64,000 bases of DNA from an uncultured SAR86 cluster bacterium (GCA_902526045.1 CABZJI010000001.1:315248-379247), one strand, 5' to 3'. Positions 44,415 to 55,373 are shown, counted from the stretch's first letter. Notes: generated by a model from the sequence alone, not told the origin. Numbers and translations: made by a program.

Positions 44415-45253
44415 TGCCTTTTTCTTCTCTTAATTTCGATATAAAAGAATCTCATAAACTTTCTATATCTCCCTTTGATAGAGGATTTTTATTTGGAGAT
44501 GCTGTTTATGAAATGATACTCAGTATAAATGGAAGATGTATTTTTCTGAACGATCACCTTGCTAGATTAAAAAAGAGCCTAGATTCAATAAAACTTAATC
44601 TAAATTTTAAAGAAAAAAACTTAGTCGATGAAATCAAGAGAATTTCAAATTTAAATGATAATCCATTTCAAGCAATATATATTCAAATTTCCAGAGGTGT
44701 TCAATTAGCTAGAAATCATCTTCCTGAAGAAAATTTAAGTCCTACAGTCTTTATAACGTCCTTTAAAATTAATAATCCATCGGATAGACAGAAGGGAATT
44801 TCTGCATTACTTAAAGAAGATGAGAGATGGTTAAAAGCAAATATCAAATCTACATCTTTACTGGCAAATGTTTTGAGTAAAATTGAAGCTGATTCTGAAG
44901 GCCACGAAGAAGTAATCTTGCATAAAGATGGTTTTTTAAATGAAGGCGCAGTATCAAATTTATTTTTATTTATAAATGATGATCTTCATACACCATCTCT
45001 TGATGCAAACATATTGCCTGGTGTTACAAGGGGAAAACTTATTCAATCAGCGGAAGCTGATAATATAAATGTTATTCAAAGGATTATTCATATATCAGAA
45101 ATTGATGATGCTCAAGAAGTCTTTATGTCATCAACTACAAAGGGAGTAATACCTGTAGTAAAAATAATAGGTTCTGATTTTGATACAGATCACCCAGGTG
45201 ATCTCACATCCAGACTAAGAGAGATATATTTACGAGAAATTTATCAGGCATAA
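44414..45253 (+). CDS. dat: class IV aminotransferase, probable D-amino-acid aminotransferase
   Basis: SPFDRGFLFGDAVYEMILSINGR, QISRGVQLARNH, GFLNEGAVSNLFLFIN, ILPGVTRGKLI. Confidence 0.85.
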   Translation: MPFSSLNFDIKESHKLSISPFDRGFLFGDAVYEMILSINGRCIFLNDHLARLKKSLDSIKLNLNFKEKNLVDEIKRISNLNDNPFQAIYIQISRGVQLARNHLPEENLSPTVFITSFKINNPSDRQKGISALLKEDERWLKANIKSTSLLANVLSKIEADSEGHEEVILHKDGFLNEGAVSNLFLFINDDLHTPSLDANILPGVTRGKLIQSAEADNINVIQRIIHISEIDDAQEVFMSSTTKGVIPVVKIIGSDFDTDHPGDLTSRLREIYLREIYQA

Positions 45254-46164
45254 TACATTAAGGCATTAAAATGCACTTTTATTAATTTTTCATTATTTTC
45301 TGATTTAATCAACCTATCTAATTTAGCGATTTCCAATTTTATTTTATTTATTGAATCTTCTGATATTGTCTTAGCCCTATTTTTTAAATCAGATACATAA
45401 TCGAAGGGACCTGGTACTTTCATTGTTGGGTTAGTTTGTAGTGCTTCGATAAAAGACAATTCTCTATTTAAGCTCCAGAGCATTAAAGTTAATGGTACTT
45501 TCTCAATGAGAAGTTGATTTAGAAGTTTGCTAAAAATTAATGCGTTTGAATTGATGAAACTCCTAGAAAAAGAAAATATATCTTTGCTTGAACTATCGAT
45601 CAATGAATCTTTAATGGTGATCATTTTTAGATCTTCATTCTTTGATATGAGTTTAAGGCATTTTAATTCTTGATCAGCAGCCAAGAGATTTCCATTTGTC
45701 AGCTCAGTTAAATATTCAGACATTTGAGCATCTAAATCAAGGCCTCTCCTTTTAGCCCTTGATTTAAGCCATGCAGGGAACTGATTTGGATAAACCTTTT
45801 CTATATGTGACGATTCCGTAATAGAGGAAATTTTCTTATACCAAGCACTGCCTTTTACTTTGGTAACATTTTCAATTGACAAGATAATTGTTTTGGAACT
45901 TTCTTCTTTGTCTGAGAATTCTTCTAAATAGTTAAGGCAATCTTTCGTAGGAGCAAATCCATTAATTCTCAAATCTAAAAGCTCTTTATCCTCAAATAAA
46001 GATAAACTTTCATTGTTATCAAACGTATCCCAATTAAACTTTTTGTCTACAAAAAAAACTTTTCTGTTTAGATACCCTTCTTTTTTTAATTTATTGATTT
46101 CTATTAATCTATTTTCTTGAAGCAGAAAGGACTCATCACTAATAAAGCAGTATATTTCAGCCAT
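45244..46164 (-). CDS. holA: DNA polymerase III subunit delta
   Basis: 306 aa, divergent; WLKSRAKRRGLDLDAQMSEYLTELTNGNLLAADQELKCLKL; conserved order leuS-lptE-holA. Confidence 0.85.
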   Translation of the reverse strand: MAEIYCFISDESFLLQENRLIEINKLKKEGYLNRKVFFVDKKFNWDTFDNNESLSLFEDKELLDLRINGFAPTKDCLNYLEEFSDKEESSKTIILSIENVTKVKGSAWYKKISSITESSHIEKVYPNQFPAWLKSRAKRRGLDLDAQMSEYLTELTNGNLLAADQELKCLKLISKNEDLKMITIKDSLIDSSSKDIFSFSRSFINSNALIFSKLLNQLLIEKVPLTLMLWSLNRELSFIEALQTNPTMKVPGPFDYVSDLKNRAKTISEDSINKIKLEIAKLDRLIKSENNEKLIKVHFNALMYYA

Positions 46165-46633
46165 TAGAGATTTTTATTAAATTAGACTTAATATCTTCCA
46201 GGGCTTTTTCAAGGAAATTGTTTTTAATTTCTTCTGTAATTTTATCATTCGAAAGAATATTTGAAGTATTGTATGGATAAAGTTCAGAGTCATAAAAGCT
46301 TTCTGAAATGATTTTGTCATTTAAGATTAATTCATACTCTAAAGAATACTCGATGCTTCCTACCGCAGGCATAAGATTTTTGTCCGTGGCAGAGAGAAAT
46401 TTCCCGATTCTTTGTGAGATAATCCTAATTTTTAAATCAACTTGATCTGTTTTGGATAAGTTCAATCCTACATATCCCTGATTAGATTTAATATTTTTGA
46501 CAAGTAATTTATTAAGAGGTGTACTTTCATAAATCAATACAGCATCAAGCTTTGATGGATTATTAGAAACTAGACTATATCCGCAGGAATAAATAAACAT
46601 GCATAGAAGGGATGTAGAGACATATCGCATCAC
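46157..46633 (-). CDS. lptE: LPS-assembly lipoprotein LptE
   Basis: Lipoprotein signal CMFIYSCGYSL; position between leuS and holA. Confidence 0.83.
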   Translation of the reverse strand: MMRYVSTSLLCMFIYSCGYSLVSNNPSKLDAVLIYESTPLNKLLVKNIKSNQGYVGLNLSKTDQVDLKIRIISQRIGKFLSATDKNLMPAVGSIEYSLEYELILNDKIISESFYDSELYPYNTSNILSNDKITEEIKNNFLEKALEDIKSNLIKISNG

Positions 46634-49014
46634 ACAACAAAGTTTATCAATTTACCTTTAACAAATATTACTTTTTTTATTTCTTTCTCTTCTAAATACT
46701 TAGCAACATTTTCAATTTTCATCGACCTGGATTTTACTTCATCTTCATCTGCTTCAATGGAAATGATTAACTTACCTCTGGATTTTCCATTAACTTGAAC
46801 AATGAAATCAACTTCGTTAAATTCTAAGAAACTTTCATTTGGAACTGGCCAACTTTCATTGTAAAGAAATTGACCTCCAGCATCCTTCCACAATTGCTCT
46901 GTAACATGGGGAATGATGGGATTAAGAAGACTTATAGCCACCTTCAAAGTTTCATTAACTAATTTCTTTTGATCTTCGGAAGAATTATCACCAAGGAATT
47001 TATCAGGTATCGCATTTATCATTTCCATGACTGAAGAAATCGCTGTGTTGAAAGAAAATCTTCTTGAGAAATTATCATTAACTTTTTTGATGGTCTGATT
47101 GACTTTAATATAAAGTTTTTCAATATCAGAATCTCCTGAGCTATGCTCATAGTGCCCAATAGTTGAAAAATGTTCTTGAGACATCATCCAAAGTTTATTG
47201 ATAAATTTAAACGAACCTTTGATCCCACTATCAGACCACTCCAAAGACTGTTCAGGAGGTGCTGCAAACATCATAAATAATCTTAATGAGTCAGCACCAT
47301 ATTCTTCAATTAGATCATCTGGATTAACTACATTACCTTTTGACTTTGACATTTTTGTACCATCCATAAGAACCATTCCCTGACAGAGAAGATTCGTAAA
47401 TGGCTCTCTTGTATCCAAATATCCCAATTCGTTAAGAACTTTGCAGAAAAATCTTGAGTAGAGTAGATGAAGAATTGCATGTTCAATTCCTCCTATGTAC
47501 TGATCAACCGGCAACCAATAATTTGCCTCATCATCCAAAATATCTTTGTCAGACTTATAAGATGCATACCTTGCATAATACCAAGAGGATTCAAAAAAAG
47601 TATCAAGCGTATCTTTTTCTTTAAAGTATTTTTTTCCATTTCTCTCTATTGAGTCTGCCTTTAGCTCATCATCAGATAAATCTGAAAAAGGAATGGCATC
47701 GTTATCATCTTCATTCTCAGAGATCATCATAGGAATAGGAGCGCCCCAAGATCTCTGTCTGGATATACCCCAATTTCTGAGCTTATAATTTTCTTCAAAT
47801 CTTCCAAAATTATTTTGCTCTGCAAATTTTTGTATTTTTATGAACGCATCTTCAAAACTTAAACCATCGAATTGACCCGAATTAATTAACTTCCCTTTGT
47901 CTGATGAAGCTTTATCAAAATCTCCGTTTTCGGAAGAAATTACTTTATGGATTGGCAGAGAATATTTTGTAGCAAATTCAAAATCTCTTTGATCATGGCC
48001 TGGTACACCCATCAATGCACCTGATCCATAATCTGAAAGCACAAAGTTTGCTACCCAAATGGGTATCTTTTCTTTTGAGACTGGGTGAAAGGCAAATTCA
48101 TTAAGAAAAAAACCGTTTTTTTTCTGCTGCGCCTGATCCTTATCTGCGCTCTTAACTTTACTCATTTCTTCTATCCACAGCTGTAAATCTTTATTCTTTG
48201 ATAGTTTTCGCTTCGTGATTTCGTGTTCTGATGAAAGTGCAATAAAGCTGACACCCATGATGGTGTCAGGTCTTGTTGTAAAAACCTCAATTGGCTGATC
48301 TATTGCTGAGTTTTCAAACTGGAATATCATTCCTTTTGATTTACCAATCCAATTCTCTTGCATAAGCTTTACCTGCTCAGGCCAGCCAGGAAGATTGCTT
48401 AATTCTGAAAGCAGCTCATCTGCATAGTCAGTGATTTTTAAAGACCATTGGTTGAGAAACTTTTTTTCTACTAAGGCTCCGGATCTCCAGCCTCGGCCGT
48501 CAATAACCTGTTCGTTTGCAAGAACTGTTTGATCGACAGGATCCCAATTAACCTCAGCTTTTTCTCTAATAACCAAACCCTTCTCATACATTTTACAAAA
48601 TAGATTTTGCTCCCATTTGTAGTAGCTTTCATCACAAGTAGAAAATTCTCTACGCCAGTCATAAGCAAATCCTAGTTGTTTAAGCTGACTTCTCATAGTT
48701 TCTATATTCTGATGGGTCCAATCTTTTGGAGAAACGTTATTTTCTATTGCTGCATTTTCTGCTGGCAACCCAAAAGCATCCCAGCCCATAGGTTGCATGA
48801 CACATTTTCCTAATCTGATGTTGAATCTAGAGATTAAATCACCAATCGTATAATTCCTTACATGACCCATATGGATTTTTCCAGATGGATAGGGCAGCAT
48901 GCTCAAGCAGTAAAATTTATCTTTATCTGTATCAGGATCTACTTCAAAAGCATTATTTGATTCCCAATAATTTTGAATAGATTGATCTATAATTTTAGGA
49001 TCATACTCTTTCAT
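46630..49014 (-). CDS. leuS: leucyl-tRNA synthetase
   Basis: MLPYPSGKIHMGHVRNYTIGD, GMVLMDGTKMSKSKGNVVNPDDLIEEYGADSLRLF. Confidence 0.98.
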   Translation of the reverse strand: MKEYDPKIIDQSIQNYWESNNAFEVDPDTDKDKFYCLSMLPYPSGKIHMGHVRNYTIGDLISRFNIRLGKCVMQPMGWDAFGLPAENAAIENNVSPKDWTHQNIETMRSQLKQLGFAYDWRREFSTCDESYYKWEQNLFCKMYEKGLVIREKAEVNWDPVDQTVLANEQVIDGRGWRSGALVEKKFLNQWSLKITDYADELLSELSNLPGWPEQVKLMQENWIGKSKGMIFQFENSAIDQPIEVFTTRPDTIMGVSFIALSSEHEITKRKLSKNKDLQLWIEEMSKVKSADKDQAQQKKNGFFLNEFAFHPVSKEKIPIWVANFVLSDYGSGALMGVPGHDQRDFEFATKYSLPIHKVISSENGDFDKASSDKGKLINSGQFDGLSFEDAFIKIQKFAEQNNFGRFEENYKLRNWGISRQRSWGAPIPMMISENEDDNDAIPFSDLSDDELKADSIERNGKKYFKEKDTLDTFFESSWYYARYASYKSDKDILDDEANYWLPVDQYIGGIEHAILHLLYSRFFCKVLNELGYLDTREPFTNLLCQGMVLMDGTKMSKSKGNVVNPDDLIEEYGADSLRLFMMFAAPPEQSLEWSDSGIKGSFKFINKLWMMSQEHFSTIGHYEHSSGDSDIEKLYIKVNQTIKKVNDNFSRRFSFNTAISSVMEMINAIPDKFLGDNSSEDQKKLVNETLKVAISLLNPIIPHVTEQLWKDAGGQFLYNESWPVPNESFLEFNEVDFIVQVNGKSRGKLIISIEADEDEVKSRSMKIENVAKYLEEKEIKKVIFVKGKLINFVV

Positions 49015-49020
49015 AAAATT

Positions 49021-50358
49021 TCACTTTATCTTGAGGATATCTCTTAAGTAATTAATTGATATTTTTTCTTCAACAAAGTTTGGCTCAACAAGAATCCTTT
49101 GATGAAGAGGAGCGTTTGTATTTATGCCTTCAATGTAAGTTTCTTCTAGAGCAACTCTCATCTTCCTTATCGCAGAAATTCTATCGCTTGAGTGTGCACA
49201 TATTTTTGCAATCAAAGCATCATAATATTGGGGAACTGTATATCCAGAGTACAGATGAGAATCAGTCCTAATTCTAAATCCACCAGGAGGATGGAACTCA
49301 GTTACCTTACCAGGAGATGGAATGAAAGTTTCATGATGCTCAGCATTTATTCTGCATTCAATGGCGTGACCACGACAGTTAATGTCTTCCTGAGAGAAAC
49401 GTATTTCCTGACCTGCTGCAATCATGATTTGTAGCTTTACAAGATCAATACCAGTTATCATTTCTGTAATTGTGTGTTCAACCTGCAATCTTGTATTCAT
49501 TTCAATAAAGTAAAAATTCCCATCTTGGTAAAGAAATTCAAAAGTTCCTAAACCCTTATAATTAATTTTCTTGCAGGTATTCACTGCTATGTTTCTTATT
49601 TCATCTAATTTTTCTTGAGGAATATCAAAAGCAGGAGCTTCTTCAATGATCTTTTGATTTCTTCTTTGGATTGAGCAGTCTCTTTCAAAAAAATGAACAA
49701 CATTGCCGTGATCATCAGCAGCCACTTGTATTTCTACGTGCCTTGGAGTTTGAAGATATTTCTCTATATAAACTTCGTCACTTCCAAAGCTATTTAAGGC
49801 TTCAATTTGGGTGAGACTTAGTTTTGACAAAAATTCTTCTCTCTTCTCACAGATTTGTATTCCTTTACCTCCACCTCCTGAAGCAGCTTTAATTATTACT
49901 GGATAGCCAATTTCATCAGCCATCTTCAATGCTTCTTTCTCCGAGTTAATCCTTCCTGTACCTGGTACGGCCTGCATTCCAGCCGATAAAACTGCTTCTT
50001 TTGCAGTGATTTTGTTTCCCATCACTTTTATGGTTTCTGAATCTGGTCCTATGAATTTGTATCCGCTAGATGTTACTTGTTGAGCAAAATGATCGTTTTC
50101 AGAAAGAAAACCTACACCCGGATGAATAGCATCAATTCCTGTCAGTTCTGATGCACTTATAATAGCAGCGACGTTGAGATAACTTTTTGCTGATTCTGCA
50201 GGTCCGATACAAATTGATTCATCTGCCATCTTCACATGTTTTAAATCTTTATCTGCTGACGAATAAACAGCAACAGTTTTTATATCAAGCTCTTCGCATG
50301 CTCTTAAGATTCTTAAGGCGATTTCTCCTCTATTAGCTATAAGGATTTTTTTAAACAT
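49021..50358 (-). CDS. accC: acetyl-CoA carboxylase biotin carboxylase subunit
   Basis: MFKKILIANRGEIALRILRACEEL, IIKAASGGGGKGIQIC, EMNTRLQVEHTITEMITGIDLV. Confidence 0.98.
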   Translation of the reverse strand: MFKKILIANRGEIALRILRACEELDIKTVAVYSSADKDLKHVKMADESICIGPAESAKSYLNVAAIISASELTGIDAIHPGVGFLSENDHFAQQVTSSGYKFIGPDSETIKVMGNKITAKEAVLSAGMQAVPGTGRINSEKEALKMADEIGYPVIIKAASGGGGKGIQICEKREEFLSKLSLTQIEALNSFGSDEVYIEKYLQTPRHVEIQVAADDHGNVVHFFERDCSIQRRNQKIIEEAPAFDIPQEKLDEIRNIAVNTCKKINYKGLGTFEFLYQDGNFYFIEMNTRLQVEHTITEMITGIDLVKLQIMIAAGQEIRFSQEDINCRGHAIECRINAEHHETFIPSPGKVTEFHPPGGFRIRTDSHLYSGYTVPQYYDALIAKICAHSSDRISAIRKMRVALEETYIEGINTNAPLHQRILVEPNFVEEKISINYLRDILKIK

Positions 50359-50364
50359 TGGACT

Positions 50365-50850
50365 TTAAGAAATAATAAATAAGGTTTGATCGAACTCAAC
50401 AGGCTCAGCATTGTCAACTAAAATTTGTTTTACTGTTCCGGAAAACTCTGACTTTACTTCATTCATCATTTTCATGGCTTCAATTATACAAAGTACATCA
50501 CCTTCATTAATTTGATCACCAACTTTTACAAAAGGTTCTGACTCTGGATTTGGTGCAGAATAAAAAGTTCCTACCATTGGAGAATTCATTTTATTTCCAC
50601 TTTCAAGTACATCTGATGTTTGGCTAATTTCTTGAGTAACTGTTTCTTCAGGTGAAGGTGCCGATTGATTAGCAATCAGAGACTGTTGAGTAGGTTCCGA
50701 AATAATAGGAGTTGTAGAAGAAATAAAATTACTTGGAATAGGGTTATTCTTTACAAGTTTTACAGCTTCTTCACCTTCTTTTATTTCTATTTCATTGAGA
50801 TTAGATTCTTCTAACATTTCAATTAATTTTTTTACTTTACGAATATCCAT
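50365..50850 (-). CDS. accB: acetyl-CoA carboxylase biotin carboxyl carrier protein
   Basis: C-terminal biotinyl domain CIIEAMKMMNEVKSEFSG. Confidence 0.97.
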   Translation of the reverse strand: MDIRKVKKLIEMLEESNLNEIEIKEGEEAVKLVKNNPIPSNFISSTTPIISEPTQQSLIANQSAPSPEETVTQEISQTSDVLESGNKMNSPMVGTFYSAPNPESEPFVKVGDQINEGDVLCIIEAMKMMNEVKSEFSGTVKQILVDNAEPVEFDQTLFIIS

Positions 50851-51296
50851 TAATCCTCCCTTAGTAGATAATTTTTTGCTGCTTGAAAGGCCATTAAATA
50901 ACTTTCCTTTCCAAATCCTGAAACCACGCCTAAAGCAATGTCTGAAAAATATGACTTTTCTCTAAATTCTTCTCTGCCATAAATGTTCGACAAATGTATT
51001 TCAATCAAAGGAATATTTACACCGAGTATTGCATCTCTCAAAGATATGCTTGAGTGGGTGAAGGCTCCTGGATTAAACAGAATAACTTTTACTCCATTAG
51101 ATTTAGCATCATGAATCTTATCAACTAACTCATGCTCTGCATTGCTTTGAAAGCATTCGGTTTCGATATTATTCTCTTTGCCAAGCTCTTTAATTGTTTT
51201 TTCAATGTCTTCAAGAGAAAACTCTCCATAAATATCTGGCTCTCTTTCACCTAAAAGATTTAAATTTGGCCCATTTAAAAGCAAGATCGAAGACAT
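50850..51296 (-). CDS. aroQ: type II 3-dehydroquinate dehydratase
   Basis: LLLNGPNLNLLGEREPDIYG, FNPGAFTHSSISLRDAI, EIHLSNIYGREEFR. Confidence 0.97.
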   Translation of the reverse strand: MSSILLLNGPNLNLLGEREPDIYGEFSLEDIEKTIKELGKENNIETECFQSNAEHELVDKIHDAKSNGVKVILFNPGAFTHSSISLRDAILGVNIPLIEIHLSNIYGREEFREKSYFSDIALGVVSGFGKESYLMAFQAAKNYLLRED

Positions 51297-51306
51297 TTAC
51301 CGAATT

Positions 51307-51747
51307 TTAAAGTATTTTTTTTGAAATTAAACGATTTTCTTTGAATAATAGATCTATTTTGTTAACTTTTTCTGGGTAGCAGTATTTCCCTTGGTAGCAT
51401 CCCAAATAGTTTAATTTGAATGACAAAATGCCATCCTTCAGATTTGGGACATTAAAGAAAATATTATTGATGAAGACTTTAGATTCTCCAAAAAACTCAT
51501 CTTTAATGACTGATGACTCTGTATCTACCTTAAAATTTTTATTTGCCGGAGAGATTGAATAGTTTAGCTTATTGGCATAAACGTAAACATTTTGATGTAA
51601 TTTTAAATCTATCAAAACATGATCATCAAAAGAATTTATAGTGATAGTATATGCTTCCTCAGGAGATATGAACTTATCGGTCGTCTCAATAAATAAGAAA
51701 CTATTGCTCGAAAAAACAGCTGAAACAAATAGTAAAAATAATTTCAT
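51307..51747 (-). CDS. stand-alone DsbD N-terminal (alpha) domain-like periplasmic protein
   Basis: Start refined to [19 protein letters not shown] (signal peptide); C-x5-C in YLGCYQGKYCYPEK matches the DsbD-alpha YQGCADAGFCYPP pattern; no membrane or thioredoxin domain encoded. Confidence 0.75.
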   Translation of the reverse strand: MKLFLLFVSAVFSSNSFLFIETTDKFISPEEAYTITINSFDDHVLIDLKLHQNVYVYANKLNYSISPANKNFKVDTESSVIKDEFFGESKVFINNIFFNVPNLKDGILSFKLNYLGCYQGKYCYPEKVNKIDLLFKENRLISKKIL

Positions 51748-53341
51748 GAATAATTTCGGTGAACCAATTTTAGAAGTAAACAATCTTAACGTTGAATTTG
51801 CAAATGAATCTTCAACTTTTAAAGCAGTTCATAATTTAAATTTTAATCTCTCTGAAAAAGAAACTGTTGCTATTGTTGGAGAAAGCGGATCAGGTAAATC
51901 GGTTACTGCTTTGTCCATTATGCAGTTACTTCCTTACCCAATTGCATTTCACAGCAAAGACAGTTCCATAAACTTTAAAGGTTTAGAACTCATCGATTTG
52001 CCTAAAAAAGAACTTGAAAAAATTAGAGGGAAGCGAATATCAATGATATTTCAAGAGCCTATGACTTCTTTGAATCCATTTATAAAAGTTGGCAAGCAAA
52101 TCGTAGAGTCAATTCAAGTCCATAACAAAGTTTTTAAAAAAATGGCAAGCGATAAAGCTATTGAACTATTAAGAAAAGTTGAAATAGAAGATCCAGAGCA
52201 AAAGTTTTCATCATTCCCTCATCAGCTTTCAGGAGGACAAAGACAAAGGGTTATGATCGCAATGGCTTTATCAAACAATCCTCAAATATTGATCGCTGAT
52301 GAACCGACAACTGCCTTGGATGTCACTGTCGAAAAAGAATTACTAATTCTTCTAAATAAATTGAAAGAAGAGGAAAATCTAAGCATAATTTTCATAACGC
52401 ATGATTTAAATGTCGTGAAACGGTTCGCAGATAAGGTTCTGGTGATGAATCAAGGAAAAGTGATAGAGCAAGGAACCACTTCAGACATTTTTTCTAATCC
52501 AAAAGATTCTTATACAAAAAAATTATTAGAGTCTATTCCCGAACCTAAAGAGATTAAAAGCATGTCAGGTTCTAAAATTCTGGAATGCAAAAATCTGAAT
52601 GTGAGCTATCAAGTTAAAGAAGCATCTATTCTTCAAAAGGAAGAAAGGTTTGATGCAGTCAAAGAAATCTCATTTTCTTTATTCACTAATAGCACTCTAG
52701 GAATTGTAGGAGAATCAGGATCAGGAAAATCAACTATTCTCAAAGCAATCTTAGGTATTGAAGAATATTCAGGAAAAATTTTATTTGAAAACGAAATATT
52801 GAAAAAAGATCGATTAAGCAATCTAAGAAAGAATTGTCAGGTAGTTTTTCAAGATCCTTTTAGTTCTCTTTCCCCTCGAATGCGAGTGGAAGAGATTATT
52901 AAAGAAGGCTTGGATATCCATTTTAAACAAATGAGTGAAAAAGAAAAAAAACAACGTATCTTAGAATCAATAAACGATGTTCATATAGATCCTTCTTGCC
53001 TAAAAAAATTTCCCCATGAATTTTCTGGAGGTCAAAGACAAAGGATTGCTATCGCAAGGGCTTTGATTACAAATCCTAAATTGATTTTGCTGGATGAGCC
53101 AACATCAGCTTTGGATGTTTCAATTCAAAAGGAGATACTGCTGTTACTAAAGGATTTACAAAACTCTAAAGACATCAGCTATGTTTTGATCAGTCATGAT
53201 TTAAGAGTAATAAGATCAATGTCAGATAGAGTTTTAGTAATGAAAAAAGGCTCAATAATCGAATCTGGTCCGACTGATCAAATATTTGATACACCACAAG
53301 ATGAATATACAATCAATCTTATAAACGCTGCTTATGATTAG
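51746..53341 (+). CDS. dual-ATPase ABC transporter ATP-binding protein (YejF/oligopeptide-dipeptide type)
   Basis: Start refined from 51641 to [18 protein letters not shown]; two Walker A ([22 protein letters not shown]) and two signature motifs ([16 protein letters not shown]). Confidence 0.92.
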   Translation: MNNFGEPILEVNNLNVEFANESSTFKAVHNLNFNLSEKETVAIVGESGSGKSVTALSIMQLLPYPIAFHSKDSSINFKGLELIDLPKKELEKIRGKRISMIFQEPMTSLNPFIKVGKQIVESIQVHNKVFKKMASDKAIELLRKVEIEDPEQKFSSFPHQLSGGQRQRVMIAMALSNNPQILIADEPTTALDVTVEKELLILLNKLKEEENLSIIFITHDLNVVKRFADKVLVMNQGKVIEQGTTSDIFSNPKDSYTKKLLESIPEPKEIKSMSGSKILECKNLNVSYQVKEASILQKEERFDAVKEISFSLFTNSTLGIVGESGSGKSTILKAILGIEEYSGKILFENEILKKDRLSNLRKNCQVVFQDPFSSLSPRMRVEEIIKEGLDIHFKQMSEKEKKQRILESINDVHIDPSCLKKFPHEFSGGQRQRIAIARALITNPKLILLDEPTSALDVSIQKEILLLLKDLQNSKDISYVLISHDLRVIRSMSDRVLVMKKGSIIESGPTDQIFDTPQDEYTINLINAAYD

Positions 53342-53346
53342 TCACA

Positions 53347-55017
53347 ATGTCTAAAAAAAGAAAATATTCATCTTCTCTGGTTGATGGGATCGATCAAGCT
53401 GGAGCCAGGTCAATGCTAAGACCAACAGGTTTTTCAGACGAGGATTTCAAAAAGCCACAAGTTGGCATTGCCTCAACTTGGTCAAATGTGACTCCTTGCA
53501 ACATGCACATTAATGAATTGGCACAAACCATATGCAACTCTGTTGATCTTGCTGGCTTAAAATCAATTCTTTTTAATACCATCACAATTTCTGATGGTAT
53601 TTCAATGGGCACACTAGGAATGAGATACTCTTTGGTATCAAGGGAAGTCATTGCAGATTCAATTGAGACAGTTGTAGGGTGTCAGTCGTTTGATTCAGTT
53701 GTAGCAATAGGCGGATGCGATAAAAATATGCCTGGTTGCATGATGGGATTGATAAGATTAGATAGGCCAAGTTTGTTTGTCTACGGCGGCTCTATCAAAC
53801 CAGGAAAGGATCATACAGATTTTGCAACTGTTCTTGAGAAGGTTGGAGCATACTCACAAAATCAAATAAGTGAGGATGAACTCATAGCAATTGAGAAAAA
53901 TGCACTTCCAGGACCTGGTTCATGCGGAGGTATGTATACGGCAAACACTATGGCATCAGCAATTGAAGCTTTGGGAATGAGCTTGCCTGGCAGTAGTTCA
54001 CAAGATGCCATTTCTGAAGAAAAGAGAAATGATTGCTTAGCTGTAGGACAAGCTATCGACTACTTATTAGAAAAAGATATTAAACCCAGTGACATATTAA
54101 CTAAAAGTGCTTTTGAAAATTCTATTAAGGTAGTGATTGCACTGGGTGGTTCAACAAACGCAGTTCTCCATCTTTTGGCAATGGCAAAATCTGCAAATGT
54201 TGATTTAAATCTCGATGATTTTACTAGGATTGGAAAAAATACACCCGTTTTATCTGACATAAGGCCATCTGGTTACTATCTAATGAGTGATTTGAATGAG
54301 CTGGGAGGAATTCAACCTTTAATGAAAATGATGCTGTCTGATGGATTGCTTGATGGGAGTTGTTTGACCGTTTCTGGAAAAACAATAGAAGAAAACCTTG
54401 AAGATATTGAACCTTATAAAGACGACCAAAAAATTATTTCTCAAATTAGTAAACCAATTAAGAAAGAAAGCCATATTAGGATTTTGAAAGGAAATCTTGC
54501 GCCTGAAGGGGCTGTAGCCAAAATAACTGGTAAAGAGGGATTATCTTTTTCAGGTCCTGCAATAATATTTGAATCTGAGGAAGAGGCCGTTGATGCTATT
54601 TTCAAAAATACCATTCAAGAGGGTTCGGTAATAGTTATCAGATATGAAGGTCCTGTGGGAGGTCCAGGCATGCGAGAAATGCTAAAACCTACTGCCGCAA
54701 TTATGGGAGCTGGGCTAGGCGATAAAGTTGCACTGATTACTGATGGAAGATTCTCAGGCGGTTCTCACGGTTTTGTGGTTGGTCACATTACTCCTGAGGC
54801 GGCAAATGGAGGTCCGATTGGGCTTTTACAGAATGGAGATTTAATCACAATAGACGCAACAAAAGATCAAATAAATATCGATATTTCAGAAGAACAGCTA
54901 GCAGAGAGAAAAAAAAACTGGCAATCTTTAAAAGAACCTCCTAATAGAGGAGTGTTAGCCAAATACGCTAGATCAGTGTCCTCAGCATCCGAAGGTGCCG
55001 TAACAGATAATTTTTAA
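53347..55017 (+). CDS. ilvD: dihydroxy-acid dehydratase
   Basis: [77 protein letters not shown]. Confidence 0.98.
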   Translation: MSKKRKYSSSLVDGIDQAGARSMLRPTGFSDEDFKKPQVGIASTWSNVTPCNMHINELAQTICNSVDLAGLKSILFNTITISDGISMGTLGMRYSLVSREVIADSIETVVGCQSFDSVVAIGGCDKNMPGCMMGLIRLDRPSLFVYGGSIKPGKDHTDFATVLEKVGAYSQNQISEDELIAIEKNALPGPGSCGGMYTANTMASAIEALGMSLPGSSSQDAISEEKRNDCLAVGQAIDYLLEKDIKPSDILTKSAFENSIKVVIALGGSTNAVLHLLAMAKSANVDLNLDDFTRIGKNTPVLSDIRPSGYYLMSDLNELGGIQPLMKMMLSDGLLDGSCLTVSGKTIEENLEDIEPYKDDQKIISQISKPIKKESHIRILKGNLAPEGAVAKITGKEGLSFSGPAIIFESEEEAVDAIFKNTIQEGSVIVIRYEGPVGGPGMREMLKPTAAIMGAGLGDKVALITDGRFSGGSHGFVVGHITPEAANGGPIGLLQNGDLITIDATKDQINIDISEEQLAERKKNWQSLKEPPNRGVLAKYARSVSSASEGAVTDNF

Positions 55018-55052
55018 TTTGCATTTTTTTAATTGAACCTAATAAAAGAATT

Positions 55053-55373
55053 ATGAGTAAAACAATAAAATTGGATAAGGAAAACTTCACAGAAACCGTT
55101 GGTTCTAACAAACCAGTTTTAGTTGATTATTGGGCAGAATGGTGTGGTCCATGCAAAATGGTAGCTCCAATACTTGAAGAAGTTGCCTCGGACATGTCAG
55201 ATAAACTGACGGTTGGCAAGGTTGATGTGGATGAAAATCAAGAGTTAGCAGCCCAATTGAACATTATGAGCATTCCTACGTTAGTTCTTTTCAAAGATGG
55301 AGAGGTAGTTGATCAAGCAATAGGTGCTTTATCAAAAGCTCAGCTTTTATTATTCTTAGAACCACACATTTAA
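55053..55373 (+). CDS. trxA: thioredoxin
   Basis: VLVDYWAEWCGPCKMVAPILEE. Confidence 0.97.
   Translation: MSKTIKLDKENFTETVGSNKPVLVDYWAEWCGPCKMVAPILEEVASDMSDKLTVGKVDVDENQELAAQLNIMSIPTLVLFKDGEVVDQAIGALSKAQLLLFLEPHI

Noticed and set aside
51641-51745. 35-residue N-terminal extension of the ABC ATPase ORF
   Set aside because: Antisense to the DsbD-alpha coding region; homologous-looking protein begins at [18 protein letters not shown].
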